This document shows, piece by piece, positions 1 to 9,703 of a stretch of DNA of 64,000 nt. The notes under the pieces are model-generated. The model saw only the letters and a list, made by a program, of their open reading frames with translations. It did no database searches and was not told the DNA's origin. The position numbers and the translations under genes were made by a program. Every line of letters begins with the position of its first letter. The stretch's first letter is position 1. Where the stretch lies: assembly GCA_018136815.1 (NCBI GenBank), contig CM030936.1, positions 1,462,569-1,526,568 on the forward strand, given 5' to 3'. This DNA is from Isochrysis galbana (taxonomy: Eukaryota > Haptophyta > Isochrysidales > Isochrysidaceae).

Positions 1-884
1 TGCGTACCAAGCCCACGTGTGCCCTGGTGCTCTGCGTCCTGTTGGCTTGTGTGATCGCACTGCTATTGTGCCATGAGCGTCTCAAGAACGCGTACATCGA
101 CCGCGTGACAGCGGCTCGGTTGAGGACAAACCGCAATTTGTATGCTCATTTCTCACAAGTCTTCGATATTCGCAATGTCAGAAGGGACGACTTATTGCCC
201 ACCACCCCATACGACTGCAAGAGAGGACACGATGAGTGGGCCTTCTGCTTGGGCGCCTCGGAGTATGTACAAGCATTGAAGCGGAAGGTCGCGCGGGGGG
301 ATATCGATGCGTTGCTCAAGATGATTTTGCCGCATATTCATTGTGATGGGCGCGAGCTCAAGCTTGAGGACTTGATCGTCTTAGATGTGCTGTCCAAAGA
401 GGGCGCGTACTTCCCCCAGATCCACAATGACATCCAGTGGGAATTCTATCCGAATGACGGGTTTCAAGTCTGGATGCTTCTCGAAAACGATCACGAGCAC
501 AACTGGGGTAACATGTTCATATTTGATTCCAATGAAGGAGAGAATGGCCGTGTGATGCTTGCAGACGACAACCAAACATTGATGTTCGTCACCCCTCAGC
601 ACGAACGGGAGTCCAAGATCAGCCGATGTGCTAAGTATTTGGATTTCACGCCCGGAGACATGTTGGTATTCAGCCCCCGCTTCTTGCACATGTCCGACTT
701 TCGCGTCCTCAAGAGCCGCAGGAAGTCGGTGGGCTTCCGCGTCCTCGTGCGTCGAAAAGGGTGCGCCGTACCGCCCCCGCGTAGGCTTTGGAACTTCGAA
801 GCCGGGTATACCCTCGGGCAGAGCCTACTGTACCATATCAAATGCTTCCGTGGCTGTACACGCTATTCGCTGTCGGGGATCTGA
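1..884 (+). CDS. PhyH-like Fe(II)/2-oxoglutarate dioxygenase with N-terminal membrane anchor (5' end at window edge)
   Basis: The frame is open from the first bases. Bases 1-2 (tg) would complete an ATG if the preceding base is A, giving an M-R-T-K-P start; otherwise GTG/CTG codons follow. A hydrophobic stretch (about residues 7-24) looks like a signal anchor. The core carries an H-N-D triad in QIHNDIQWEF, then GFQVWMLLEN and GNMF, a distal histidine in RFLHMSD, and a basic FRVLVRR strand: the HxD...H...R layout of the phytanoyl-CoA dioxygenase fold. It probably hydroxylates an unknown substrate at a membrane. No intron is visible in 290 codons. The next ORF on the other strand lies 85 bases away, and this compactness is unlike the host genes further on. 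My impression is that such proteins occur in algal giant viruses; that is recognition, not a search. The alternative is an ordinary single-exon algal gene. Confidence 0.6.
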   Translation, partial: RTKPTCALVLCVLLACVIALLLCHERLKNAYIDRVTAARLRTNRNLYAHFSQVFDIRNVRRDDLLPTTPYDCKRGHDEWAFCLGASEYVQALKRKVARGDIDALLKMILPHIHCDGRELKLEDLIVLDVLSKEGAYFPQIHNDIQWEFYPNDGFQVWMLLENDHEHNWGNMFIFDSNEGENGRVMLADDNQTLMFVTPQHERESKISRCAKYLDFTPGDMLVFSPRFLHMSDFRVLKSRRKSVGFRVLVRRKGCAVPPPRRLWNFEAGYTLGQSLLYHIKCFRGCTRYSLSGI

Positions 885-969
885 ATTGTCGGAGGAGCAC
901 CGCCCCGCCCCCCCCCCCCATCGGCTACCCGGCGAGTGCGTCCGACGGGCTAAAAGCTGTGCGTGTGAA

Positions 970-1344
970 TCAATCATCATATTTGCAGGTACCACTACTA
1001 CACGTGTATTCACCACAGCACTCTGAGTTATTTTGACACACCGACCCTGGCTCGCGGCATGGCGTGTCACACACTCCGTTGTCATTGCACTCAAGTCCTT
1101 CACAGCACTCGTCGCCATAACTGCACGCCCCCCGTTTCTCGATACACGGTGGGACCGTACGGCACTTTTGGTCGGAACACACGAGATCGTGACAACAGTC
1201 TCCATCGTTTGCACACTCTCCATCCACATCCTTACATCTGTCTGGCTGCTTCTTATTCGTGAGTACCAACGCCACGACGATGGCGGCGACCACCGCGAGG
1301 GCAATCAAAAGTCGTTTCGAGGGCATATCTACCCGTATGTCCAT
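970..1344 (-). CDS. Membrane-anchored protein with three six-cysteine knot-like repeats
   Basis: This 124-residue ORF has a short basic N-terminus, one strong membrane segment (about residues 12-30, rich in A, V, I and L) and an ectodomain of three tandem cysteine units. Each unit follows C-x6-C-x5-CC-x4-C-x4/5-C, the spacing of inhibitor-cystine-knot or dickkopf-like disulfide folds. The starts of the units are C-K-D-V-D-G, C-I-E-K-R-G and C-R-E-P-G-S. The likely role is a secreted or surface-exposed disulfide-rich domain; ligand and function are unknown. A second in-frame Met (residue 7) could be the start and would give a cleaner anchor. Its ATG overlaps, on the opposite strand, the ATG of the next ORF by eight bases. 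There is no evidence that it is a toxin; the fold class also includes non-toxic proteins. Confidence 0.55.
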   Translation of the reverse strand: MDIRVDMPSKRLLIALAVVAAIVVALVLTNKKQPDRCKDVDGECANDGDCCHDLVCSDQKCRTVPPCIEKRGACSYGDECCEGLECNDNGVCDTPCREPGSVCQNNSECCGEYTCSSGTCKYDD

Positions 1345-1948
1345 TTTTTTTTCGACGTTCCGGCGTCGCGCTCGCCGTCGCGTGGGTGCCCCCTTCTCGC
1401 ACCCCCATCACACGCTCGGGATCGTCGCCTTCGCCCTCGCTCCGCTGCAGCCGCTCAACGCGCTCGTGCGCGGCACGCCCGGTGCCGTCTACCAGGCCCT
1501 CTCGGGACGCGCCCTTATGCCGAGCCAAGGCGACGGCGTTCTCGTCGCGTACGTGGTGCTGCTCGGCCTCTCCTTCGGGGTGCTCGCGGGGGGACGTCGC
1601 TTGGTCAGCAAGGGCGGCTGCGCGCCCCTTCCGACCGGGTACCAAATGAAGGCAAACGACCTTGGCAACCTGTTCGGTGCCAGTGCTCAACTAAGTTTAT
1701 ACTTGGTTGACCCATGGGGGGGCACGAGCCCCCCCCTCTCTCCACTCCTCCCCTGCCGTTGGGGAGGAACCACCCATCCTCCTGGCATGCCTGATGGCTT
1801 GCCAGGAGGCCACTGCCCTGCTGACCCACTTTCCCACGGACAGGCTCGCCTGATTCGCTCGTCCTGGCCTGTCGTGGCCAGCCCATCGCTCCAACCCCCC
1901 CTCCCCCCCTGTTCGACAGGCAGACAGGTGCAGATTGGGGGCCCCTGA
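1337..1948 (+). CDS. Small two-membrane-segment protein, 3' end overwritten by repeats
   Basis: The ATG at 1337 opens a basic N-terminus (RRRARRRVG) followed by two hydrophobic segments, about residues 26-43 and 68-86. The original sequence seems to end near 1663, because from about 1664 the DNA is a reverse copy of the 1.1 kb retroelement and then the nested element at 1689. The frame runs on to 1948 only through repeat. The first segment, HHTLGIVAFALAPLQPLNA, faintly resembles the H..LG....LQP helix of cytochrome b561, so a b561/DOMON tail exon is an alternative to a virus-like membrane protein. The function is not known. Confidence 0.3.
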   Translation: MSIFFSTFRRRARRRVGAPFSHPHHTLGIVAFALAPLQPLNALVRGTPGAVYQALSGRALMPSQGDGVLVAYVVLLGLSFGVLAGGRRLVSKGGCAPLPTGYQMKANDLGNLFGASAQLSLYLVDPWGGTSPPLSPLLPCRWGGTTHPPGMPDGLPGGHCPADPLSHGQARLIRSSWPVVASPSLQPPLPPCSTGRQVQIGGP

Positions 1949-2637
1949 GGCTCAGGAGCGCCAGCGAGGGAGAGGCAGGGGAGACCAGGGCCCAGCCCCA
2001 GCCTCCTCTGCCCCCTGAGCTGGCCTCCAGGAGCCTCCAGGGGTCGCCAGCAGGCAGCTGCTGGCCTGTCGCAGGCACGCCATCGCGCGTGCCGCAGGAG
2101 AGAGGAGAGAGAGCGCGGAGAAGGGGGTGGGCGGAGCGAGAGCTCCGCCCACCGAAAAATAGGTAAGTCCCGCACCTGTTTACAGGATAAGTCGGGACTG
2201 AGGACGCCCCCAGCCCGGTAGGCGTAGGAGGAAGGAGAGAACGGATCACCGGGGGGGGCGCGGGCCACCGGACCATATCTAAGCCCTTTTCCCCTATCCC
2301 CCTAGTAGTGCACGGGGGGAGTCGCCTGATGGCGGGGGGGAAAGGGCCGGGGGAGTGGGGGTGTAGAAAGTTTTGCTGCGTGAGTAGAAAGTAGAGGGTC
2401 CACGGCCGCGTGTGCGGTGAGACTATTAAGAAGTTTATGTTCGGTGCCAGTGCTCGCCACCCCGCGCGCTTGCGCGGGTGTGGTTTGGATGGGTTGGATG
2501 GGCTCTGAGAGGGCTTTCTGATGAGCCGCCTCGGGCGGCGTGGGGCGTCCCAGGTGGGGCGCGGTGGCGAGGGTCGCCTGGGGCTCGGGAGCGGTCGCGG
2601 CACGCTCCATAGTTCAAACTATAACCATAGTTGGGTA
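1664..2637 (-). mobile_element. 5' fragment of the 1.1 kb ORF-bearing retroelement (copy D), split by a nested insertion
   Basis: Read on the minus strand from about 2637, this matches the 5' end of the elements at 6837, 39657 and 40814, including the head AACTAT(T/G)GTTATAG and the start MERAATAPEPQ. The first ~57 codons are intact. It is interrupted at 2437/1689 by another element flanked by an 18-bp duplication of its own sequence, resumes for about 25 bases, and stops matching near 1664. It is a 3'-truncated copy. Confidence 0.75.
1689..2437. mobile_element. 749-bp element nested in copy D, with 18-bp target-site duplication
   Basis: The 18-mer tgttcggtgccagtgctc occurs at 1671-1688 and again at 2438-2455, exactly flanking this segment. 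The segment starts AACTAAGTTTATACTTGGT, a head shared with 52697 and 53110, and contains long G/C runs. Its last ~150 bases (ATATCTAAGCCC... to GTGCGGTGAGA) recur near 31530-31740. No coding sequence is convincing. Long precise duplication points to target-primed or similar retroposition. Confidence 0.75.
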
Positions 2638-2639
2638 TA

Positions 2640-3157
2640 GATAGTAGATAGTAGGGAGATGTAAGGTGTGAGGAGAAAGTTGAGTGTGCGTGTCTTGTGC
2701 CTGTTGTCGGTCTGGTCGGATTGGTATCCCGTCGGTCTCTGTCGCCCACGTACGTTGGTCGCTCTCTCGCTCGTCGCTTCCTCGTTCTCGCTCTCGCTTC
2801 CCGCCCCCGTTGTAACAGTAACAAGAGGATCTTACAGCAAACCCACAATACAAAGCACTCGCTCGTCGCTCGCTCGCTCGCTCAATCGCTCATGTCCGCT
2901 CCGTCGTCTAGCTCGCCCTCGCCTATGCCCGCCATTCATTCTCCCGCCTTGGAGTTGGATGGAGGATGTGCCCGCTTCCGCTTCACCCGCCATTCCCAAC
3001 TCCGCCGTGCCTTCCGCCGCCTCCCTTCCGTCCCTTATTTTGGTCCCCTCCGTTCCTCCTGTAACCTCCAGTCCGTCACCCTCCCGCCTCGCCTCGCGTA
3101 CTCGCGTACTCCCCTCCCCCCTTTTTTCATCCATTTTGGCCCGCTCTAGCAGTAAGG
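2640..3157. other. Intergenic, no gene seen
   Basis: Pyrimidine-rich sequence with scattered TCGCTCGCTCGC runs near 2860-2890. The overlapping ORFs on both strands are low-complexity (R/S/P-rich), and I find no conserved motif. Confidence 0.5.
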
Positions 3158-3350
3158 TATTAACGTGTGAACAATGTTAACATGGTTAACAGTTAACACC
3201 CACCACTTTCGCCACTAACACTACCAGTCAATGTCAATGTAGCCATGGTCCACTAACTCTACCAGTCTATGTAGCTGTAGCTGTGGGCCACTACCAGGTC
3301 GAAACATGTTTGGTATGGCCGGTGGGTGTTCTCAGCCTTACATCCTACAA
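3158..3350 (+). repeat. GTTAAC-rich dispersed repeat
   Basis: It contains gttaacatggttaacagttaac and then a stretch ending in AAACATGTTTGGTATGGCCGG and GTGGGTGTTC. The same series of words occurs in the same order at 61490-61660, and a related GTTAAC-rich block lies at 59510-59650. It is probably the end of a transposon family. Confidence 0.6.
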
Positions 3351-3435
3351 AACAACTGCGGCTAAACACTTGACACTAAATGGCGGCCGTCGAAGATCGA
3401 GGCGCAGTCGATCCGTGCTCTGTTGACTAAAAGTA

Positions 3436-3482
3436 TCTAGAGCTCTAGAGCTCTAGTAGAGCTCTAGGAGTACTGGAGTACT
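3436..3482. repeat. Palindrome cluster
   Basis: A run of overlapping perfect palindromes: CTAGAGCTCTAG occurs repeatedly, followed by two AGTACT words. No gene is involved. Confidence 0.6.
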
Positions 3483-3604
3483 TTATCTGGAAGCGGGTCT
3501 CTACTCTAATACTTTCTTCAGACTCAGATTAGAGAAGGAGCCAAGCTTTCGCCGCCTGCTCACTACTCCACACTCACGAAACACGTAACGGACGGACGAA
3601 ACAA

Positions 3605-3862
<258 letters not shown>

Positions 3863-4267
3863 AGCTCCTCGGCGGCGACCCCCCCCCCCCCCCCTTCCGC
3901 ACAGCGTTGGCGTGGAGGGGGGAGGGGGAAAAGCCGTTTCACGAGGGAATCTCACAGAACAGCAACCCCTCGGTCGCTCTCGCTTCCCCCTCGCCCCCCT
4001 CCCCCTTCACCCTCCGACCCCCCTCTCTCTCTTCTCTCTCTCTCCCCCTCCCCCAACCTTCCTTCTCTCTATATCTCTCCTTCCCCCCCCAACCTCCCCT
4101 CGTCTCTCTCACGCCGTCTGGTACAAATCCGCATAGAGTACTCCTATTGTACTTTCAAACCCTGTGCAGCGCGATAGTGTACAGAAGAGGAAAGCGGAGA
4201 GAAAGAAGCGAGGAGAGAGAGAGAAAGCGGGAGGGAGAGGGAAGGAGCGAGGCCTCCGTGGCTCCGG

Positions 4268-6417
4268 ATGGAGGACGACGGCTCTGGCCACGTCTCCGAC
4301 GAGACTGAGCAGCTTGACGCTGGCTCTGACGACTCAGCAGATGAGGAGGATCCTTCCACCGCTGAGCCCGGCCAGAATCCGATGGATCCCACCTGTGCTA
4401 AGGCCTTTGTGCTCCCTTCCATGTTCAAGATACGCGAGCCGACAGTCTGGTTTGACTACCCCGAATACATGCAGATGGAGCGGCAGGAGGGCCGCGAGCA
4501 GATCGTTGAGCACACCGACACCAAGTGTGTGCCACCATGCCTCGCGCTGGGAGCCTTCACGTCGTAAGCCCTCGAGGGCGCTGTGCTTGCTAGTACTGTG
4601 CGGGCTGTAGGGCTCAGCGTCATCCCCCACTCGCTGTTAGGCTGATGCCGCTCAACTTCAAGTCAGAGAAGAACATCAACTGCATCACCAATGCGTGCAA
4701 GCGTTCAGGCTTCAGGCGCCTTCTTAAGGGCAGCTCGTTCAACCTATTCTGGGGTCACCACCTCAATGAGAAGGCGCTCAAGATGCTGCTCCCGCGCCAG
4801 GCTGTCAACCACTTCCCTGGCTCCTTCAGCCTCGGGCGCAAGGACTATTTGTGGAAGAATCTCTCGCGCATGCAGCGACAGTTTGGAGATGCATACGACT
4901 TTTGCGCCAAGTCGTACCTTTTCCCGCGCGACCGAGAGCACTTCGAGCGGGACTACACTGAGGGCGATGTGTACATTCTCAAGCCGCCGGCGCAAGCCGA
5001 AGGACGCGGTATTCGGCTCATGAATCGGCTAGATCAGCTACCGGGCAAGTCGGCAATCGTAATGGTCCAGCGCTACCTAGGGGACCCGTATGTGATCAAT
5101 AACAAGAAGTTTGACCTGCGGATCTATGTGGGCGTGACGTCGTTTGACCCGCTCCGCATCTATGTATTCGAGGAGGGCCTGGCTCGCTTCGCGACGTCCG
5201 ACTACCAGGCCCCAGACGCGTCGCGCAAGAGCATAAAGAACCGGTACATGCACTTGACCAACTACTCGGTGAACAAAAAGTCGGAGAATTTCGAGCGTAA
5301 CTCGGACGCGACCAAGGACGGCGAGGGCTCTAAGTGGTCGCTCACGGCGCTGTGGAAGCACCTCGAGGGCGAGGGTGTCGACGTGCTCCGGTTGCGCGAG
5401 AGGATCAACGACCTCATCGTAAAGACCATCATATCCGCTGAGCACGCCATCGTCTCGAAGATGAATGCCTTCTGCAACGGCCGAGCTTCGTGCTTCGAGC
5501 TATTTGGATTCGACGTGCTGCTGGACAAGGCTCTGAAGCCGTGGCTAATCGAGGTCAACGTGGCATGCTCGCTTGCCTCCTCCTCTCCGCTCGACAAGTG
5601 GATCAAAAACATGGTCATCACTGATCTCTTCCACATGATCGGCGTGGTGCCATTCAACAAGAAGGGTGCGGGCGACGATGCCGAGGAAAAGCGCAAGGCG
5701 CGGCTTCTGGGCAACGGCTTTGAGCCGCTCAAGCGCCGGAATGTTTTCGAGCTGCAGAACACCCCGCTCAATCAGCTGGATGTTGAGGACCTCGGTATCA
5801 TCATGCAGGCTGAAGACGAGCACCGGCGACGGGGCCACTGGACGCGCTTGCTGCCATGCGCCAACATGGAGACCAAGTATCTACCATTCTTTGAGTTCGC
5901 GCGCTACAAGAACACAGTGCTCGCCAAGTGGATGGCGTGTCAAGACTGGAGCATCCTCGCACCGTACATGACGCCAGAGGCGCTGCAAATGCACAGCATA
6001 AGCCTTGTGAGCCGAGTGAGATCCGGCGTTGCGCATGCGACACCGCCGGCGAGCCGACCGCCGGCGAACGCCAAGCAAGATCGCCGCCACTCGATACCGC
6101 CCAAACCCACGCTGAAACAGGCGTCTCCCGCTGCGCGCCGGTCTGATCCGGCAAGATCGCGCGTCGATAGCGCCGGATATGCATCATCGCGCAGTTGGCA
6201 CGGTGCACAACAACACGTGGGGCGGTCTCTCACCCCGCCATCGCCCTTGGTCAAGCTCGACCACGGGCCTGGAGGCATAGGACGTATAGCGGCGCCATTC
6301 GGGGCTAGCATCAAGCCAATACACATTGGCAGCGACGCCCAGGGCTTGCTCGTAGGCGGCCTCTTGAAGACGGGGCTTACAGGGAGTAGTCAACGGCTCG
6401 CTATACCACCAGATTGA
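4268..6417 (+). CDS. Tubulin polyglutamylase, TTLL4-type
   Basis: Two exons: 4268-4524 and 4641-6417. The donor splits an AAG codon and the join reads T-K-L-M-P-L-N-F; phases agree, giving 677 residues. The acidic N-terminus is followed by a complete tubulin-tyrosine-ligase-like ATP-grasp domain: RSGF and VNHFPGSFSLGRKD near its start, the nucleotide-binding KPPAQAEGRGI, the FDLRIYVGVTS core, MHLTNYSVNKK, and the metal/ATP site in LFGFDVLLD...LIEVN. These words match animal TTLL4/TTLL5, which add glutamate chains to tubulin in axonemes and basal bodies. A Pro/Ser-rich tail of about 130 residues follows the domain and is probably disordered. TTLL family membership is secure; the exact subtype is by resemblance. 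With NPHP4 in the same window it indicates a ciliated organism. Confidence 0.92.
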
Positions 6418-6836
6418 TGGTAGGCACCCGCCATGGCATTGCAGGATCTGTTGCGCCGGCGACCGTGTCGGCTCATCGACTTCTTGTATACTATTTTGAA
6501 CGGCTTGTCATTCCATGCCGCATGCACATGGTCACCTACTCTCGAGTAAGATCCGCATATACGTTATGGCCAATTGGCCATCATCTTGTCCAACTATTAC
6601 ATACTTGCACGGAGTACCCGACAGAATCGCTCCAACCATTCGGCCTTTCCGTGTGCACTATGCTGTTGCCTCTCTCAGTACAACTTACTCATGTAAACAA
6701 ATTCCGAGCATGAACGCCAAACTCTATTAGCTCCACCTAAACAAACAGGGCAAAATAATTAACGGCGACAGACAGCAAAGAGCGAACACAAATTGTGCCC
6801 TGGGCCAACGCGCGTGCCTTATTGGTACAGCATGCA
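6418..6836. other. Intergenic after TTLL, carrying the left target duplication of copy A
   Basis: There is no gene-like ORF. Bases 6819-6836 (ttattggtacagcatgca) are the left target-site duplication of the following retroelement. Confidence 0.6.
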
Positions 6837-7973
6837 AAACTATTGTTATAGTTTGAACTATGGAGCGTGCCGCGACCGCTCCCGAGCCCCAGGCGACCCT
6901 CGCCACCGCGCCCCACCTGGGACGCCCCATGCCGCCCGAGGCGGCTCGTCAGAAAGCCCTCTCAGAGCCCGTCCAGCCCATCCAAACCACGCCCGCGCAA
7001 GCGCGCGGGGTGGCGAGCACTGGCACCGAACAGGTTGCCCCCATGGCTCTGCGTAGCATGCAGGGGGTCTTTGAGACCCCCTCCAACAGTGGGAAACCCT
7101 CCCACCCCAAGAGCACCTCATGTGGAAGGGCAGCTCAGCTGCCCTCCCCATGGTGGAAACCTCTACCATCAGTGCACCCAACATGGGAGGGCACTTCACA
7201 ACCATCAATCTCCTACGGAGAGCAACTTGTGCCTCTGTTTTTCAACATGTTGACTCACTTCTCGTTTTCACCCCACTCCTGTGGGCCACAAGAACCTACA
7301 ACTCAGTGCCCTGCCTTGGGCCCTCCTTCAACACTTGACTCCCTCTCCTACTCTCCCTTCCCTCTAGAACCAACCCAAACAGAACGAACCCCCTCGCCCT
7401 CTGTTCAAAGCACCAAAAATTTCAACTCAAGACCCTTGTTGATACACTTCACGTTTTCACCCCACTCTTGTGGGCCACAATTACCTTCAGCTCAGTGCCC
7501 TGCCTTGGGCCCTCTTCCAACACTTCACTCCCTCTCCCACTCCCTCTTCCAACTACAACTAACCCAAGAAGCACAAACCCCCTTGCCCTCTGCTTCAAGC
7601 ACCAAAAATTTCGACTCAAGACAAGAGGGAGGACATGTCTTGAGGCGGCGTCGCTGCCCATGCCTAGCGCAAGGGTATAGCGCCCCCACTCAGACATCTC
7701 CTTCCCCACAGCTCCTCTCTGAGGAGTTGCTCCTCTCCCTCCCATTAGGCCCCCTTGCCTGCGAGACCAGAACAGGATCCTGGCGTGGGGGGTTGTCTGA
7801 GTGTGGAGGGAGGGGCGCTCTGGCTAGCGCAGGTAGAAAGCTAGTGAAGAGCTGGGTGGCATAAGGGGGGAAGGGTGCTTGCGCTTGCCGCGGCAGGGTG
7901 TCCTGTCTTGAGTGAGCGCTAGTCCCGTTCCTTTGCCGCGCCGCGATCCATAAAAAATTTGTTAAAAATTAAA
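6837..7973 (+). mobile_element. 1.1 kb ORF-bearing retroelement, full-length copy A
   Basis: Both ends are defined by an 18-bp direct repeat, ttattggtacagcatgca, at 6819-6836 and 7974-7991. The 5' end begins AACTATTGTTATAGTTTG and the 3' end is A/T-rich (ataaaaaatttgttaaaaatt), the pattern of target-primed reverse transcription. A ~215-bp internal segment around CACCCCACTC.TGTGGGCCACA is tandemly duplicated. No reverse transcriptase is present, so the element is non-autonomous. Copy B at 39657-40796 is colinear end to end. Confidence 0.85.
6860..7864 (+). CDS. 334-residue Ser/Pro-rich protein of the 1.1 kb retroelement (copy A)
   Basis: The ATG lies 23 bases from the element's 5' end and the frame stays open for almost its whole length. 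The protein starts MERAATAPEPQ, is rich in S, P, T and Q, has two related blocks around FSPHSCGP, a basic patch (RRRRCPC) and ends RKLV.SWVA. Copy B encodes a protein of identical length. The two indels between them are single codons that cancel, and the partial copy C is also open up to its breakpoint. The function is unknown; I recognise no domain. It could be a real element-encoded protein or an ORF that has simply not decayed because the copies are young. Confidence 0.45.
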   Translation: MERAATAPEPQATLATAPHLGRPMPPEAARQKALSEPVQPIQTTPAQARGVASTGTEQVAPMALRSMQGVFETPSNSGKPSHPKSTSCGRAAQLPSPWWKPLPSVHPTWEGTSQPSISYGEQLVPLFFNMLTHFSFSPHSCGPQEPTTQCPALGPPSTLDSLSYSPFPLEPTQTERTPSPSVQSTKNFNSRPLLIHFTFSPHSCGPQLPSAQCPALGPLPTLHSLSHSLFQLQLTQEAQTPLPSASSTKNFDSRQEGGHVLRRRRCPCLAQGYSAPTQTSPSPQLLSEELLLSLPLGPLACETRTGSWRGGLSECGGRGALASAGRKLVKSWVA

Positions 7974-7991
7974 TTATTGGTACAGCATGCA

Positions 7992-8640
7992 CGCCTCTTA
8001 GGCGAACGCACTAACCCCCCCCCCTGCTGACCACCCAAACATTTGTCATCCCCTTTAAAAAACGAACGTGAGCCAGTGACAGTGACAGTGACAAACAATA
8101 GGGCGGTCAACACAATGACAATGGCTTTAGATTTAGATTTAACCGCCTAGAGCGCACACGCACGGCGGTCCGGGGCAGAAAACCTAAGATCAAAAAACCG
8201 TCGGAGCTCTGCGCACCAATATTTACAGAAGACGCCAAGGGAAAACTGCAAATGAGCGACAACCTCGGCCTCGTGGCGACAGCACTCGGCCTCGCCGAGA
8301 AACTCGCTTGAGGTCGGAGCACACCTCTATCCCCGAACAGGACACACGGAAAACGACAGCGCGACAAGCGAAAGACAACTCACCAACGACGAGACAACAG
8401 CGTCCGCAAGACAGTTCCAACGGGCCACCCGGAGGCACAGGAGGAAGGCGAGAACAGACCACCGGGGGCCGGCGCACCCCGCCCGACCCCGCCCCCCCGC
8501 AACCTGGGCCCCTAAGTAGAGCACGAGGGGAGTCGCCGCAAGGCGGGAAGTGAGGGAGAGGAAGGGAAATGGGCGTGACTACAGTAGTTAACCTCATGGC
8601 CACGCGCGAGGCGAGAATTTTAAAAGGTTTTTTTTTAGAT
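7992..8640. repeat. Dispersed GC-rich repeat with conserved tail (about 8400-8640)
   Basis: The stretch from ACCCGGAGGCACAGGAGGAA through AGTCGCCGCAAGGCGGGAAG to GCCACGCGCGAGGCGAGAAT recurs in modified form at 2290-2437, 31480-31740 and 62110-62250. No coding sequence is seen between 7992 and 8400. Confidence 0.6.
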
Positions 8641-9536
8641 TTAGAACTACACTACTAACACGTGTAGGTAGGGGGCTGCATTTTTAACCATACTCCGAAG
8701 CCCAGGAAGAACTCCTAGACCTAGAGCTGGGTCCGGTGCCGTGTGCCGTCCGGGGGCATTCGACGCGCCCCGTAGTGGCCGATGTGACGATGTGACGATT
8801 CGACACGGGTGACGACCTTGAGCGTCCTGACGCCTCGAGGGCTCGAAGAATAGCTGCTGAGGGATGGATTTTGGAGTCATTCGATGTGGATTTGTTGTTT
8901 GGCCACCCTTGAACTGTCGAGTGCGGGCGGTTCTACTTGTGGCTGCCACTGAAGTTGTTGAGTGATTTGGCCATATATATGGTCCAGGTCCCACCACTTG
9001 GAGGAGCGGAGGAGCGTATGGCGCGGTCGGTCGGCGGCCGCTGAGTCGATGAAAAGATTTTCAACGAATTTGTCGAGTTTATTCGTTGTCGTTGTGGTGT
9101 TGTACCCTTGAGCGGCGTCGTCGAGCAGCGCGCTATTGTTGTAGAAGTTGGGGTGGTCTCGCGTGGTCTCTCGTCTCTCGGCGGGGGTACCACGTACCAC
9201 GTTGAAGATTGTAGTCTTGTAAGAAGTCCTGTTGGCTAGCATCCCGAGCCACATACACCGGACGAGCCATGCACCAGCCGCGCACATCCCCATCGCGGGG
9301 TAGGGGCTCCGGGGCTCCGTTGCCGGTGAGGCACGCACGGTCCCTCAGCACTAGGATTAAACTAGGACAACAAGAAAACTCTGACATAATGTGCTAGGAA
9401 ATGGCTAGGTACGGAGTGCTCATCATCGAGCGAGCATCTTTAATCTTTAAGAGCAAGCGAGCGAGGCAGCAAGAGAGTAGGCGGACTGAACTGAGGAAAC
9501 GACAAGAGAGTCGTCGGAGAGAGAGAGGGAAGGGGG

Positions 9537-9567
<31 letters not shown>

Positions 9568-9703
9568 GGTGATGGAGAAGAAAAGAGAGGATCAACCCCA
9601 GAGACGGTAGTGAGCATCAGGTTGGGGAAGAGGGGGAAGGGAAGAAGACGGGGCGCTCTCGCGAGAACGCCGCCTCCTTCTCCTCCCGCCTTCCCGGGGC
9701 TGA
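8641..9703. other. Intergenic, with an unrecognised minus-strand ORF and a GA tract
   Basis: A 153-residue minus-strand ORF (9338-8877) has mixed composition but no motif I know; it may be decayed retroelement. Bases about 9349-9389 share an ordered word series (CCTCAGCA.TAGGATTAAAC, then ACAAGAAAACTCT) with 13137-13178. A short (GA)n tract at 9537-9563 precedes the next gene. Confidence 0.4.

Noticed and set aside
1605-2603. 332-residue minus-strand ORF
   Set aside because: Runs through two nested repeat families with a frame not shared by other copies of either element.
8877-9338. 153-residue minus-strand ORF as a real gene
   Set aside because: No motif, three overlapping open frames and nearby repeat sequence; noted only as possible decayed retroelement.
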